A DNA stretch of 64,000 nucleotides from Aplectana chamaeleonis (Eukaryota; Nematoda; Chromadorea; Rhabditida; Cosmocercidae): positions 1 through 64,000 of the forward strand of contig JAPDOI010000154.1 in assembly GCA_029168955.1 (NCBI GenBank), in the 5' to 3' direction. The notes beneath the pieces are model-generated. The model did not search any database and had not been told where the DNA came from. It saw only the letters and a list, made by a program, of their open reading frames with translations. Both the position numbers and the translations under genes were made by a program. Shown one piece after another: positions 25,401-35,465 of this stretch (its first letter is position 1; every line of letters starts with the position of its first letter).

Positions 25401-26191
25401 CCACACTCAGGAACATGAATATCACCCTAGTTTCGCTTAATATTTGGTTTGGAAAGAGTTTTAAAGAAACGCGTTCCCGCGCCCTTTATGACCGAATACT
25501 GCGGGCGATTTATAACATCTTTCTAAGTGGTTCTAGGTACTGTGCTTATCTGGGTCAAATTCCGGTCCGCAATTGCGTCTCGACTCGCTTTGCGGCCGCA
25601 CGCGCTCGGATCAATCGAGTTTCCAGCTCCAAAGCCGACTCGATATGGATTTTTTATACAGTTTCCTTCAATTTTTTTAGTTTCCAGTTTCTAAAACCCT
25701 CCTTGAGTCAACAGATCGGCGTCTGCGGCGCTGGAAACTCTTCCGACTCGGAAGCGCGCTGTCGCAAAGCGTGTCGAGACGCAAACGCGGACCGGAATTC
25801 GACCCAGATAAGCACAGTAGGTGAGGAGGTTTGAATTCTGCCTTAAAAAAATGTTCTCGAATAGCTGATTTCAGTTGGAGCAGAAGAAGCACCGGGTGGA
25901 GCAGAAGAAGTTGTGAATGTTGCACTCAAAAACAAGGAAGAGGAAACTGACGGAGACCAGGGTTTCGCCATTGGTAAGCATTTCGAAGGCGATCTGACAT
26001 TCGTAATTTTGAGGACTAGGTCAGCTGCGATGGAATTTTCTGCCTAATTTTCAAGAAACTGTGCAAATACTGCTTCCATATGTGTGCGGTGGTAATTGTT
26101 GACCACCCTTTAGAAATCCTGTAATGAGTACATTTCAGAGAATGTTGAGGACGAGGACGAGGCCAAGGAGTGTGGTGTAAAGGAGGAGTAA
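16471..26191 (+). CDS. Seven-exon gene for a 238-residue coiled-coil protein with acidic tail; function unknown
   Basis: Exons: 16471-16557, 19378-19522, 19607-19753, 21313-21412, 21494-21579, 25875-25973 and 26139-26191. All junctions use GT/AG, the phases match throughout (0,1,1,2,1,1) and there is no internal stop; TAA is at 26189. Exon 1 encodes MDESTTTAKEELSFEE, exon 2 starts PPQRQGFIPF. Residues about 55-175 are rich in K/E/Q/L with heptad character (LSELKQKRELLKKQCEEQEK; ALIARLESERSRMILDKANE), predicting a coiled coil. About 185-238 are acidic and low complexity (GAEEAPGGAEEV; NVEDEDEAKECGVKEE). There is no signal peptide or membrane segment, so it is probably cytosolic or nuclear. I do not recognise the family. 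Intron 1 (2.8 kb) holds a D-family MITE and the 645-bp tandem block; intron 5 (4.3 kb) holds three or more MITEs. Skipped or alternative exons in these two introns cannot be excluded. Confidence 0.8.
16746..16877. mobile_element. MITE family D copy (in intron 1 of the coiled-coil gene)
   Basis: AGGGGCTGGGCAGAGTCGCA at the left pairs with TACTCTGCTCAGCCCCT-like sequence at the right. The centre includes GATCGCCGCTATCAATCGAT. Related copies lie at 43400-43701 and 58009-58101. Confidence 0.65.
17060..18980. repeat. 645-bp higher-order tandem repeat built of ~322-bp units
   Basis: 17252-17896 and 17897-18541 are nearly identical 645-bp copies; partial copies flank them (about 17060-17251 and 18542-18980). 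Each copy consists of two diverged ~322-bp halves: CGGCATAAGGTTCCGTCATA in one corresponds to CGGCTTGAGGTCCCATCATA in the other. The last partial copy is more diverged. The minus-strand ORFs repeating at exact 645-bp spacing are artefacts. The block lies wholly inside intron 1 of the coiled-coil gene. Confidence 0.92.
20130..20215. repeat. Dispersed repeat family H, inverse orientation
   Basis: CTCTCTCACTGTCTCTAACC and TCCGCTCCACACCGGCACGC are the reverse complement of the H block at 2918-3030. Lies in intron 3 of the coiled-coil gene. Confidence 0.45.
20430..20935. mobile_element. MITE with TCGCTGC-rich interior
   Basis: Left arm CGCCATGTTTTGACTGCAAC pairs with right arm ATGCAGTCAAAACATGGCTT. 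ATCGCTGC/GCAGCGAT recurs throughout the interior, giving many small internal hairpins. Confidence 0.6.
21610..21833. mobile_element. MITE (~224 bp) in intron 5 of the coiled-coil gene
   Basis: AGTCAGGTCCATGGTTTGCC at the left pairs with GGCAAGCCACGGGCCTGACT at the right. The inner arms carry GGCTGGCGCGGCGGTC against its diverged complement. Confidence 0.7.
21951..22233. mobile_element. MITE family M copy 2
   Basis: TACTGTGCTTATCTGAGCCA at the left, GACAAGCACAGTA at the right, 283 bp, same arms as the 15340 copy. Lies in intron 5 of the coiled-coil gene. Confidence 0.85.
22670..23137. mobile_element. MITE family A copy 3
   Basis: Ends TTCAAAGGCAGTGTTCACCA and ATCGTGAACACTGCCTTCAA, so the flanking tetramer is TTCA instead of TTAA. 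About 468 bp, non-coding. Lies in intron 5 of the coiled-coil gene. Confidence 0.7.
23695..23984. mobile_element. Foldback MITE with near full-length inverted arms
   Basis: TATACCCTGTTTATCTCGAA at the left pairs with GGGATAAACAGAGTATA at the right, and the pairing (CACGGTCCGCC / GGCGGGCCGTG, GGACGCGGTCT / AGAACGCGTCC) runs almost to the centre at about 23840. TA ends. The overlapping ORFs of 72-97 codons on both strands reflect the palindrome. Confidence 0.75.
24030..24268. mobile_element. MITE family F copy 1
   Basis: GTGGTCGGCGTGCGTG near the left and CGCACGCCGACCGCGTGAGT followed by TCATGCGGACAGACTTTA at the right are the F-family ends. The interior CGTTCCCACGGCTGCAAGC block is shared with the copy at 40123-40357. 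Confidence 0.6.
25190..25402. repeat. Foldback element
   Basis: TTACCCAAAGGTATAGCTCT, GTGGGGTTT and AACTAAATAAGTTT at the left are mirrored by AAACTTCTTTAGTTTCC, AAACCCCTAC and GGCTATACCATTGGGTAG at the right. Confidence 0.55.
25538..25819. mobile_element. MITE family M copy 3
   Basis: TACTGTGCTTATCTGGGTCA at the left, CCCAGATAAGCACAGTA at the right, 282 bp. It ends only 55 bp before exon 6 of the coiled-coil gene. The internal orientation is opposite to copies 1 and 2. Confidence 0.85.
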
Positions 26192-26376
26192 TTGTGTCTT
26201 ATGGATACACAAAAGATGCATTTTTGGCTCTATCAAGGGTTCTACTTGTATTAATGTGTAATGTTCAGTAGCTAGCTATAGGTAGAGTTCCCTATTTAGT
26301 ATTTGGCTCTTAGAAGTCGTAGCATCATGTATGGTGGAGTTGTACTTCGCCTGAAGCACTCATTTGCTTCACTATT

Positions 26377-26382
26377 AATAAA
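26377..26382 (+). terminator. Poly(A) signal of the coiled-coil gene
   Basis: AATAAA about 185 bases after the TAA stop, the first canonical hexamer in the 3' flank; it implies a ~200-base 3' UTR. Confidence 0.6.
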
Positions 26383-26435
26383 GAATGAGCCGTTTGTTGT
26401 TTGAGGGAATCATAGATCAGGGGTTGAGTTCATCA

Positions 26436-26560
26436 TTGTGCTAACCCTGGGTTCGTCGATTTAGCCTGGGTTTGAATGGGAACACAACGGAGTCGAATAT
26501 CGCGCCAAACCCAGCTGAAATTGCTAAACCCAGGGTAATGCAATGGTAAACCCAGCTTCA
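26436..26560. repeat. Foldback of CTGGGTTT motifs
   Basis: CTAACCCTGGGTT, GCCTGGGTTTG, AAACCCAGC, CTAAACCCAGGGT and AAACCCAGCTTCAG alternate in orientation and pair with one another. Confidence 0.5.
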
Positions 26561-26700
26561 GTTAAAATAACCTCACTGTTCTGCATCTCTGTGATCGACT
26601 GAATCCATGCCACTCGAAACGTTCCCATCTCAACTGTCCAACGGACTGAAAATATGGCTCAATATCTGGGCTCTGTCGTCGAAAATTTGACAAGAAACTA

Positions 26701-26935
26701 AAGTCTGAATGAACGAGACTGTCCGCCGACGCGGTCGGCGTGTGTGTCAAACGGCCGTCGCAAAGGCATTCTTTGAACGAGCCTTTAGCAGGCCGGATAC
26801 AGCTTATGGCATATTGTTCACTATTCGTTTGATGATCCTGCAAATCGATTTACAGGTCTGAAAAAACGCCTTCACGACGACCTATCAACACGCTCGCGGA
26901 CCGCGTGGGCGGACGGTCTCATTCGGACAGACCTT
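26701..26935. mobile_element. MITE family F copy 2
   Basis: AAGTCTGAATGAACGAGACT and GTCCGCCGACGCGGTCGGCG at the left match, inverted, CGCGGACCGCGTGGGCGGAC and CATTCGGACAGACCTT at the right. 235 bp, non-coding. Confidence 0.75.
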
Positions 26936-27119
26936 GAGTGTTTCCTAGCGCAGGTCGCCTTCAGAGCGTTATGCTTTTCGATGGTTCGCTCATTACTAAG
27001 ACACTGGGATGTTCCGATTTAGCCACGATAGGCTTTCTAATCGTACACACCGTCCTATTGAAAGACTATTGAGCAGCAGCATAAGCTGCTTCGAGGAGCA
27101 CTTGATCTATTCAAAGAGA

Positions 27120-27415
27120 ATACGTGGTGCAGAGAAACAAAGCTTTCGCCTCACCCTCATCTCTCGCACACAGCGGCACGTCGTCCTATAATAGGAGCAC
27201 GTGGCGCAGACAAGCAATACTGTCGCCGCAGCCCCATCTCTTACGCAGCTGCACTTGCTCCTATCGTTGTCCCAAAGCGATCGTGGGGTTTGGAGCGGGG
27301 ATTTGCGGCAAACGATTTTGAAGAATCGGCAAACGGAAATCGACAAAATTTGTCCAAAAATGGCCGGCAAACGGCAATCGACAAACGGCAAAACAAATAA
27401 AAAATCCTGTGCACA
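27120..27415. repeat. Short tandem repeats and GGCAAACGGCAATCG block
   Basis: Two ~80-bp repeats start with ACGTGGTGCAGA / ACGTGGCGCAGA. They are followed by a block with GGCAAACGGCAATCGACAAA repeated imperfectly, which is shared with 29310-29400. Confidence 0.45.
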
Positions 27416-27429
27416 AACTATGCAAATGT

Positions 27430-28680
27430 TCTAAAAGTAGCAGTGAAAGTACTTCTTTCTCATGCACATTTCGTATTTCGATAGCCATATAAGAAACGGT
27501 TTTTGATTAGTGTACGCCCGACTGTCCTTGAACCTCGGGATTTTGTTCTAATTCAATAACACCACATGGTTTTTCAATAACACCACAAGAAGTTTAACCT
27601 CTTACGTTGCGTCTTGTTACGTACATTACCTGATATAAAAAACAGCACCGGAATGAGCATTCTATTGAACACTGCTAATTGCAATGCTGTGGTGAAAGGA
27701 CAGTAATTTTTCGAGGTTCTCTAATGTCAACCTTTTTCGGAATATGTAGTAGTCATTCAAATGTTTCGTGTTCAAAATTCATCGGACAAAATTCAGAGTT
27801 TAGCGCAATGCAATTTAAAAGGGTGAGCACTCGAAAGTCGTACAAAGAGAGGAAGACGTCAATGTGTCCCTTCTTTAGGGGATTATTTTCCAACAAGCGT
27901 GGCAGCCATGCCCCTTCTCTGGTAGAAATCGCCGCTGCGGCTCCGCGATAAAGCCATACCGGCACCTACAGGCACCAGTGCGACTCCGCAAAAGTGCCGC
28001 TGCGGCACCGCGATCGGTGGCTACGCCTCTACAAAAACAGGACCAACTGAAAGTAACTCATATGAAATTAGTTATGAGCCACACTACAACTGGGCGGGGC
28101 CTACGAACAGAAATGCGCACCTACGGTTGCTAGGTACTTTGTTTGATAGGGACAGAGGGTATCCCCGTTACTGCGCGCAAGAAGATACGGGACGTGGGTA
28201 ATCAAACTTGGGTGATTGAACCGGCGACACCACACAGGACAGTGCATCGTAGTCGACGCGGAATCGCTGATGCATCCTCGCGGAGTCGGTGCGGTTCTAA
28301 CACGGAACCGCTGCGGTACTATCGAGCCAGTGTCGAGACGTTGCTGAGATTCAAGGAGCTGCAATAGAATTGTGTCAACACAGTGATAAACGCGTAGCCG
28401 CTGCGGTACTACCGAGGAACTATCGCCGCACAGTTGACGGTCGCGTTACTTTCCCGGCTATGACGTGGCAAACTTTCTCAAAGTTTGCAGCGTACTCGTT
28501 GGCGTGCCTCACGGTGTGCTAACTGTTTGACCGGAATTTAGATGGAAGATCATCATGTGGAGAAACACAACTAAAACGCACGTTTTCGAACAGTCTTGGT
28601 AACCTCCCCAAGAAACTGCACCGTCTTCGGCATCTCTCCCCCTCCGACCTTTTAAATTGCTTCTAAACTGCGCGCTAACA
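27430..28680. other. No gene supported; scattered short repeats
   Basis: ORFs of 60-90 codons occur without domains or splice support. GCTGCGGCTCCGCGATA, CGCTGCGGCACCGCGATC and CCGCTGCGGTACTA recur between 27930 and 28420, suggesting an old degenerate repeat. Confidence 0.3.
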
Positions 28681-28682
28681 GC

Positions 28683-28910
28683 TTAAGTACATGGAATTAA
28701 GTAGTTCTTCAAGCTCTCCAGAACTACGACTTCTGAAAAACCGCGGTTATCACACACCACCTCCTTCCCAAACTGTACGCCGTCCCTTATTACGAACTGA
28801 TCAACGTCAACTCCGTCAATCCAGTTTATGTCCAAGCAACGAATTTTATCCAGAAGGATGTTCCCCACGACGTGTATACCCTCCCCCACCGTTTTAACTC
28901 TAACCTTCAA
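28683..28910 (-). CDS. Possible exon of unknown function
   Basis: A 75-codon open frame (VGNILLDKIRCLDINWIDGV ... SEVVVLESLKNYLIPCT, then stop) has protein-like composition with alternating hydrophobic residues and no sign of repeat origin. The frame is open for a few codons upstream of the Met. The style recalls nematode F-box-associated domains (FTH/DUF38), but this is only an impression. No partner exon was found, so it may be a pseudogene fragment. Confidence 0.25.
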   Translation of the reverse strand: MKVRVKTVGEGIHVVGNILLDKIRCLDINWIDGVDVDQFVIRDGVQFGKEVVCDNRGFSEVVVLESLKNYLIPCT

Positions 28911-29309
28911 CTTGGTAGCATTTTTCTAAGCGTGATTGTGAGCATAAAAGAAGATGGCGAAGTGCATAAGCACATGAACTGACAGTGAAGTCCAGCATCC
29001 TCTACACGACGCTTTGAAAAGTATCTGAAAGCGATTGAGCTCTGAACCCCCCTTTCTGCCCTCTCCTGAAGAGTTCAGGGTGTTCATTCTTGTCCCGATG
29101 AATCCTACAATAATTGGTCAAGCTTCAGCAAGGAGAGGGTGGGGAATTCGGTACTTTTCCAGACAAGAGGACAAACGCGAGCATTACGCTGCAATACTAG
29201 CAATTGCTCTGACGTGTCCGCACGGTAGGTTACATCAACTGCTGCAAGCCTTATCGGAGTTCCATTTGCATCCTAATCGCGGCGTTTGTTATCCATTGCG
29301 CACTTTTTG

Positions 29310-29535
29310 CCGAATTTTGTCGAAAAGTGAGAGGAAAAACGGCAAACGACAATCGACAAAAATCGTCCGAAAACGGCCGGCAAACGGCAATTGCCGCACA
29401 TCCCAGGTTTGGAGCCTGCTCCTCCACAGGGGCGGAGCCTTGTCCTGTAGAGGGACGGGATCCCATCCTTCATTAGGGACGAGATCCTGTTCCTAACGAG
29501 GGGCGGGATCCCAGCCGTCGATAGGAGCGGGGTCT
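29310..29535. repeat. GGCAAACGGC block plus ~33-bp GC-rich repeats
   Basis: 29310-29400 matches 27285-27410. It is followed by three to four units resembling GGGACGGGATCCCATCCTTC with period near 33 bp. Confidence 0.5.
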
Positions 29536-29676
29536 CCCCCAGCAAAGATGCGGTCCACGTCACGCGCTGTAGCATGGGGGTCACCGTCAGCGCAGTCCGC
29601 AGCTAGGACATCATTTTCGCCTCGGTCTGCAACGAGGGAGCTCCGCTCGCTGAATACCGTGGGGAGACCCACTCAG
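29515..29676. repeat. Dispersed GC-rich repeat, copy 1
   Basis: ATAGGAGCGGGGTCTCCCCC, GACATCATTTTCGCC, GAGGGAGCTCCGCTCGCTGA and GTGGGGAGACCC align in order with 43158-43310. The copy is cut exactly where the LINE palindrome begins. Confidence 0.55.
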
Positions 29677-31592
29677 CCGGTTTCGAAGGACTTCACTACG
29701 CCGACATCAAAGAGGCACCAGCGTCGATCTACCAGGATGTGATCCAATTCCGAGTGAGTTACTCCGTTCGGGCTTGACCACGTCCATCGTGAGGCGGAAT
29801 TTTCTGGAAAAAGCTGTTACTGTGGAACAGATTACAGGCTTCCAGTACATCCATTCGGCGCTCTCCGTTTTGATTGGTCGTTCCGAGTCCTTGGGATCCC
29901 ACTCTGGCAGAGGACGTCTGAGATTATGGCGTTGAAGTCACCACAGACTACCTTGTAGTAGGCCCTCTCTTGCTTGATGATTCACTAGAGTCGATAGAGA
30001 ACTGGTCCTTATCATTTTCGGGCCCAAGGCAGCCTCAAGACCTGATCAAGTTTCCGGAGACTTTCTGAAAATCGACAACGAAATCGCGGTCCAGGAGCTG
30101 ACCGCTCGCTTCAATCGCTATCTGGCAGAACAAGGGATTCCGCAACAGTGGAAATCGTCAAGAACGGGGTCAATCTTTCAGAAAGGTGAACGAGATGAGA
30201 TCAAAAACTATAGGTCAACTGCTCTTCTGTCCCATTCTTACAAGCTATTCACCAAGATTTTGCTGAACATACTGGGAAGGACATTGGATGAATTTCAGCC
30301 CGTGGAGCAGGCCCGTTTTCCTCGCGGATACTGCTGTATGGATCACATTCATATGGTGGCTCAACTAATTGAAAAGACAAGAGAGTACAAGCAACCGTTG
30401 CTGATGCGCTTCATCGATTATGTGAAGGCATTTGACGGTATCGAGCTGAGCGTAGTTTGGAACGCTCTACTCCGTGCCGGCGTGGACTCGATCTAGATCA
30501 ACATGCTAGAGGAGTGCAACATGGACACGTCTACGAAGATCAAGATGTGCCACAAAGAACTGACGATTCCGGTTGGGAAAGGAGTCCATCAAGGCGACAC
30601 CATCTCACCAAAGCTGTTCACTGCTGCTATTCATCACGCCATGATGAATCTAGATTGAAACGACAGGGTATTCCCATGAACGGCAGAAAACTCTCGAACC
30701 TCCGCTTCGCCAATGACATCGTTCTGGTCAGCAACAGCAAAAGCGAACTCCAACAAATGGTTGATGAACTTAACGCAGCTGGCCGCAGAACCGGGTTGAC
30801 GATGAATCGCAGTAAGACTGAAGTCATGAGGAACAGATGGGCAGGCGTGGATTACAGTGGACGAAATTCCCCTTTCTGATACGGAAAAATACGTCTACCT
30901 CGGGCGCCCTGTGACCATGGACAACGATTAAAGGCCGACGTGAAACGAAGAAGGAGCGCTGCACGGGTGCAATGCTCAACATAAGGGAAGCAGCTCGCCT
31001 TGTTTCGGACAAAAAAATCAGTGCGGACCTCTTCAACTCCACCGTCCTCTCCACCATGTGCTACGGAGCTGAAACCTGGGCCTCCAACAAGGCTTTTGCC
31101 CTCCTGATGACGCGAGCTCAACGAGCCCTCGAACGAACGCTACTGGGGAGGAACCGTCAAAGCGAATTGGCCAGCACCTTCGCAGCACCGACCTCCGCCA
31201 ACAGTCAAGAATTCGGGATGCTGTTACTTGCATGGCAGCCGAGAAAAAACGCCAGTGAAGAAACAGGGGTCAACGGGCCCGTCAGACAAACCCTGGACCG
31301 GGAAACATGGCTCAGAGGGCAGTGACCAGCTCATCCGACCGTCACAAGCCGGTGGTCGTCCAGTGGCAGCCAGAGCCCTGGACGGAACTATGCTCAAAGT
31401 TCTAGAGAAAATCACAGTTACGCTGGTTGAAAAAGAAGAAAAAGCGAAAAGGGAGCTGGGAGAGGTGGGCTACTATAACTCCCTGGCCAAAGTTTGTAAA
31501 GTTAGAGTTGATTTTTGATATCAGCTTGGTCACGTTTAGTAGAGATCGGCCACTTTTCGAGTCAGTTTCGTCAAAATCAGCCCATTCACGCG
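29677..31592 (+). pseudogene. RTE-like LINE remnant, left palindrome arm
   Basis: From about 30009 the plus strand encodes a degenerate reverse transcriptase in several frames. Motifs seen: GPKAASRPDQVSGDFL, FIDYVKAFDGIE (palm motif A), GVHQGDTISPKLF (motif B), LRFANDIVLVSNS (motif C; the first Asp of the catalytic FADD box is Asn) and LTMNRSKTEVM. Stop codons (for example after GVDSI at 30494) and frameshifts make it inactive. 29677-30000 is endonuclease-derived sequence in the opposite orientation (its complement reads ELDHILVN...), so the 5' part is inverted relative to the RT. The arm is nearly identical to the inverse of 33888-35800. After the RT an unassigned stretch (LEKITVTLVEKEEKAKRELG) precedes the satellite. 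Confidence 0.85.
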
Positions 31593-31599
31593 GGATCTA

Positions 31600-33436
31600 T
31601 TGTATATGGTCTGGGAAGCCCGATTTTGCTAAAGGCCACGGGTTGTACGGGAAGTGTAATTTTTCTAAAGGTCTCGGGTCGTCCGGGAACCTTAATTTTG
31701 TTGAAGGCCGTATATGCTCTGGGAAGCCCGACTTTGTTAAAGAACGCGGATGGTCCGGAAATCCCAATTTTGTTAAAGGCCGCGGATGGCCCAGAAGCCC
31801 AGAAATCCTAATTTTGTTAAGGGCCGCGGATGGTCCGGAAATCCCAATTTTGTTAAAGACCGCGGATGGTCCGGAAATCCCAATTTTGTTGAAAGCCGTA
31901 TATGGTCTGGGAAGCCCGACTTTGTTAAAGACCGCGGATGGTCCGGAAATCCCAATTTTGTTGAAGGCCGTATATGGTCTGGGAAGCCCGACTTTGCTAA
32001 AGGCCACGGGTTGTACGGAAAGTGTAATTTTTCTAAAGGCCGCGGGTGGTCCGGAAATCCTAATTTTGTTGAAAGCCGTATATGCTCTGGGAAGCCCGAC
32101 TTTGTTAAAGACCGCGGGTTGTACTGAAAGTGTAATTTTTTTAAAGACCGCGGTTGGTCCGGAAATCCCAATTGTGTTAAAGACCGCGGATGGTCCGGAA
32201 ATCTCAATTTTGTTAAAGGCCGCGGATGGTGCAGAAATCTCAATCTTCTTAAAGGCCGCGGATGGTCCGGAAATCCCAATTTTGTTAAAGGCCGCGGATT
32301 GTCCAGAAATCACAATTTTGTTAAGGGCCGCGGATTGTCCGGGAAATTCCACTTTTGTTAAAGACCGCGGATGGTCCGGAAATCCCAATTTTGTTGAAGG
32401 CCGTATATGGTCTGGGAAGCCCGATTTTGCTAAAGGCCACGGGTTGCACGGGAAGTGTAATTTTTCTAAAGGCCACGGTTGGTCCGGAAATCCTAATTTT
32501 GTTGAAGGCCATATATGCTCTGGGAAGCCCGACTTTGTTAAAGACCGCGGATGGTCCGGAAGTCCCAATTTTGTTAAAGACCGCGGATGGTCCGGAAATC
32601 CCAATTTTGTTGAAGGCATTATATGGTCTGGGAAGCCCGACTTCGCTAAAGGCCACGAGTTGTACGGGAAGTGTAATTTTTCTAAAGGCCGCGGGTGGTC
32701 CAGAAATCCTAATTTTGTTGAAGGCCGCGGATGGTCCGAAATTCTCAATTTTGTTAAAGGCCGCGGATGGTCCGGAAATCTCAATTTTGTTAAAGGCCGC
32801 GGATGGTGCAGAAATCTCAATCTTCTTAAAGGCCGCGGATGGTCCGGAAATCCCAATTTTGTTAAAGGCCGCGGATAGTCCAGAAATCACAATTTTGTTA
32901 AGGGCCGCGGATTGTCCGGGAAATCCCAATTTTGTTAAAGACCGCGGATGGTCCGGAAATCCCAATTTTGTTGAAGGCCGTATATGGTCTGGGAAGCCCG
33001 ACTTTGCTAAAGGCCACGGGTTGTACGGGAAGTGTAATTTTTCTAAAGGCCGCGGTTGGTCCGGAAATCCTAATTTTGTTGAAGGCCATATATGCTCTGG
33101 GAAGCCCGACTTTGTTAAAGACCGCGGATGGTCCGGAAATCCCAATTTTGTTAAAGACCGCGGATGGTCCGGAAATCCCAATTTTGTTGAAGGCATTATA
33201 TGGTCTGGGAAGCCCGACTTCGCTAAAGGCCACGAGTTGTACGGGAAGTGTAATTTTTCTAAAGGCCGCGGGTGGTCCAGAAATCCTAATTTTGTTGAAG
33301 GCCGCGGATGGTCCGAAATTCTCAATTTTGTTAAAGGCCGCGGATGGTCCGGAATTCCCATTTTTGTTAAAGGCCGCGGATGGTCCAGAACTCCCGATTT
33401 CGTAAAAGGCCGCGGATGGTCCGGAAATCCCATTTG
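31600..33436. repeat. 36-bp satellite array, forward half (~50 units)
   Basis: Units of 36 bp such as CCGCGGATGGTCCGGAAATC plus CCAATTTTGTTAAAGG. Distinct subtypes occur: CCGTATATGGTCTGGGAAGC..., CCACGGGTTGTACGGGAAGT... and CCGCGGGTGGTCCGGAAATC.... They are arranged in a recurring order, and a block of about 577 bp (near 32345-32921) is repeated at 32922-33436. Because the unit is 12 codons, ORFs up to 483 codons (plus) and 419 codons (minus) remain open; the predicted peptides only cycle a 12-residue motif (GRGWSGNPNFVK). I do not call a gene here. Confidence 0.95.
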
Positions 33437-33887
33437 TGATTTCCGGACCATCCGCGGTCTTTAACAAAATCGAGCTTGCCAGAACATATACGGCCTTCAA
33501 CAAAATTGGGATTTCCGGACCATCCCCGGCCTTTAGAAAAATTACACTTTCCGTACAACCCGTGGCCTTTAGCAAAGTCGGGCTTCCCAGACCATATACG
33601 GCCTTCAACAAAATTGGGATTTCCGGACCATCCGCGGCCTTTTACAAAATTTGAAATTCCGGACCATCCGCGGCCTTTGACAGAATTGGGATTTCTGGAC
33701 CATCCGCGGCCTTTAACGAAATTGGGATTTCCGGACCATCCGCGGTCTTTAGCAAAGTCGGGCTTCCCAGAGCATATACGGCCTTCAACAAAATTAGGAT
33801 TTCCGGACCACCCGCGGCCTTTAGAAAAATTACACTTGCCGTACAACCCGTGGCCTTTAGCAAAATCGGGCTTCCCAGACCATAGAT
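33437..33887. repeat. 36-bp satellite array, inverted half (~12 units)
   Basis: At GGAAATCCCATTTGTGATTTCC (33421-33442) the array turns around. From here units read GATTTCCGGACCATCCGCGG and so on, the exact complement of the forward units with the same subtypes. The half is four times shorter than the forward half. Confidence 0.95.
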
Positions 33888-35465
33888 CCCGCGTGATTCG
33901 GCTGATTTTGACGAAAGTGACTCGAAAAATGGCCGATCTCTACTAAACGTGACCAAGCTCATATCAAAAATCAACTCTAACTTTACAAACTTTGGCCAGG
34001 GAGTTATAGTAGCCCACCTCTCCCAGCTCCCTTTTCGCTTTTTCTTCTTTTTCAACCAGCGTTACTGTGATTTTCTCTAGAACTTTGAGCATAGTTCCGT
34101 CCAAGGCTCTGGCTGCCACTGGACGACCACCGGTTTGTGACGGTCGGTTGAGCTGGTCACTGCCCTCTGAGCCATGTTTCCCTGTCCAGGGTTTGTCTGA
34201 CGGGCCCGTTGACCCCTGTTTCTTCACTGGCGTTTTTTCTCGGCTGCCATGCAAGTAACAGCATCCCGATTTCTTGACTGTTGGCGGAGGTCGGTGCTGC
34301 GAAGGTGCTGGCCAATTCGCTTTGACGGTTCCTCCCCAGTAGCGTTCGTTCGAGGGCTCGTTGAGCTCGCGTCATCAGGAGGGCAAAAGCCTTGTTGGAG
34401 GCCCAGGTTTCAGCTCCGTAGCACATGGTGGAGAGGACGGTGGAGTTGAAGAGGTCCGCACTGATTTTTTTGTCCGAAACAAGGCGAGCTGCTTCCCTTA
34501 TGTTGGACATTGCACCCGTGCAGCGCTCCTTCTTCGTTTCACGTCGGCCTTTAATCGTTGTCCATGGTCACAGGGCGCCCGAGGTAGACGTATTTTTCCG
34601 TATCAGAAAGGGGAATTTCGTCCACTGTAATCCACGCCTGCCCATCTGTTCCTCATGACTTCAGTCTTACTGCGATTCATCGTCAACCCGGTTCTGCGTC
34701 CAGCTGCGTTAAGTTCATCAACCATTTGTTGGAGTTCGCTTTTGCTGTTGCTGACCAGAACGATGTCATTGGCAAAGCGAAGGTTCAAGAGTTTTCTGCC
34801 GTTCATGGGAATACCCTGTCGTTTCAATCTAGATTCATCATGGCGTGATGAATAGCAGCAGTGAACAGCTTTGGTGAGATGGTGTCGCCTTGATGGACTC
34901 CTTTCCCAACCGGAATCGTCAGTTCTTTGTGGCACATCTTGATCTTCGTAGACGTGTCCATGTTGCACTCCTCTAGCATGTTGATCTATATCGAGTCCAC
35001 GCCGGCACGGAGTAGAGCGTTCCAAACTAAGCTCAGCTCGATACCGTCAAATGCCTTCACATAATCGATGAAGCGTATCAGCAACGGTTGCTTGTACTCT
35101 CTTGTCTTTTCAATTAGTTGAGCCACCATATGAATGTGATCAATACAGCAGTATCCGCGAGGAAAACCGGCCTGTTCCACGGGCTGAAACTCATCCAATG
35201 TCCTTCCCAGTATGTTCAGCCAAATCTTGGTGAATAGCTTGTAAGGCTGGGACAGAAGAGCAGTTGACCTATAGTTTTTGATATCATCTCGTTCACCTCT
35301 CTGAAAGATTGACCCCGTTCTTGACGATTTCCACTGTTGCGGAATCCCTTGTTCTGCCAGATAGCGATTGAAGCGAGCGGTCAGCTCCTGGACCGCGTTT
35401 TAGAAAGTCTCCGGAAACTTGATCAGGTCTTGAGGCTGCCTTGGGCCCGAAAATGATAAGGACCA
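33888..35465 (-). pseudogene. RTE-like LINE remnant, right palindrome arm (RT part)
   Basis: Inverted near-identical copy of 30009-31592, with the same motifs, the same FANDIVL replacement and the same stop after GVDSI. Only scattered differences appear (for example LLNLRF for LSNLRF, QEIGMLL for QEFGMLL, QTGG for QAGG). The shared lesions mean the LINE was already dead when the palindrome formed. Confidence 0.85.

Noticed and set aside
31427..33464. Long plus- and minus-strand ORFs (up to 483 codons) as repeat-protein genes
   Set aside because: They are generated by a 36-bp satellite that stays open in several frames on both strands, and they start in LINE-flank sequence.
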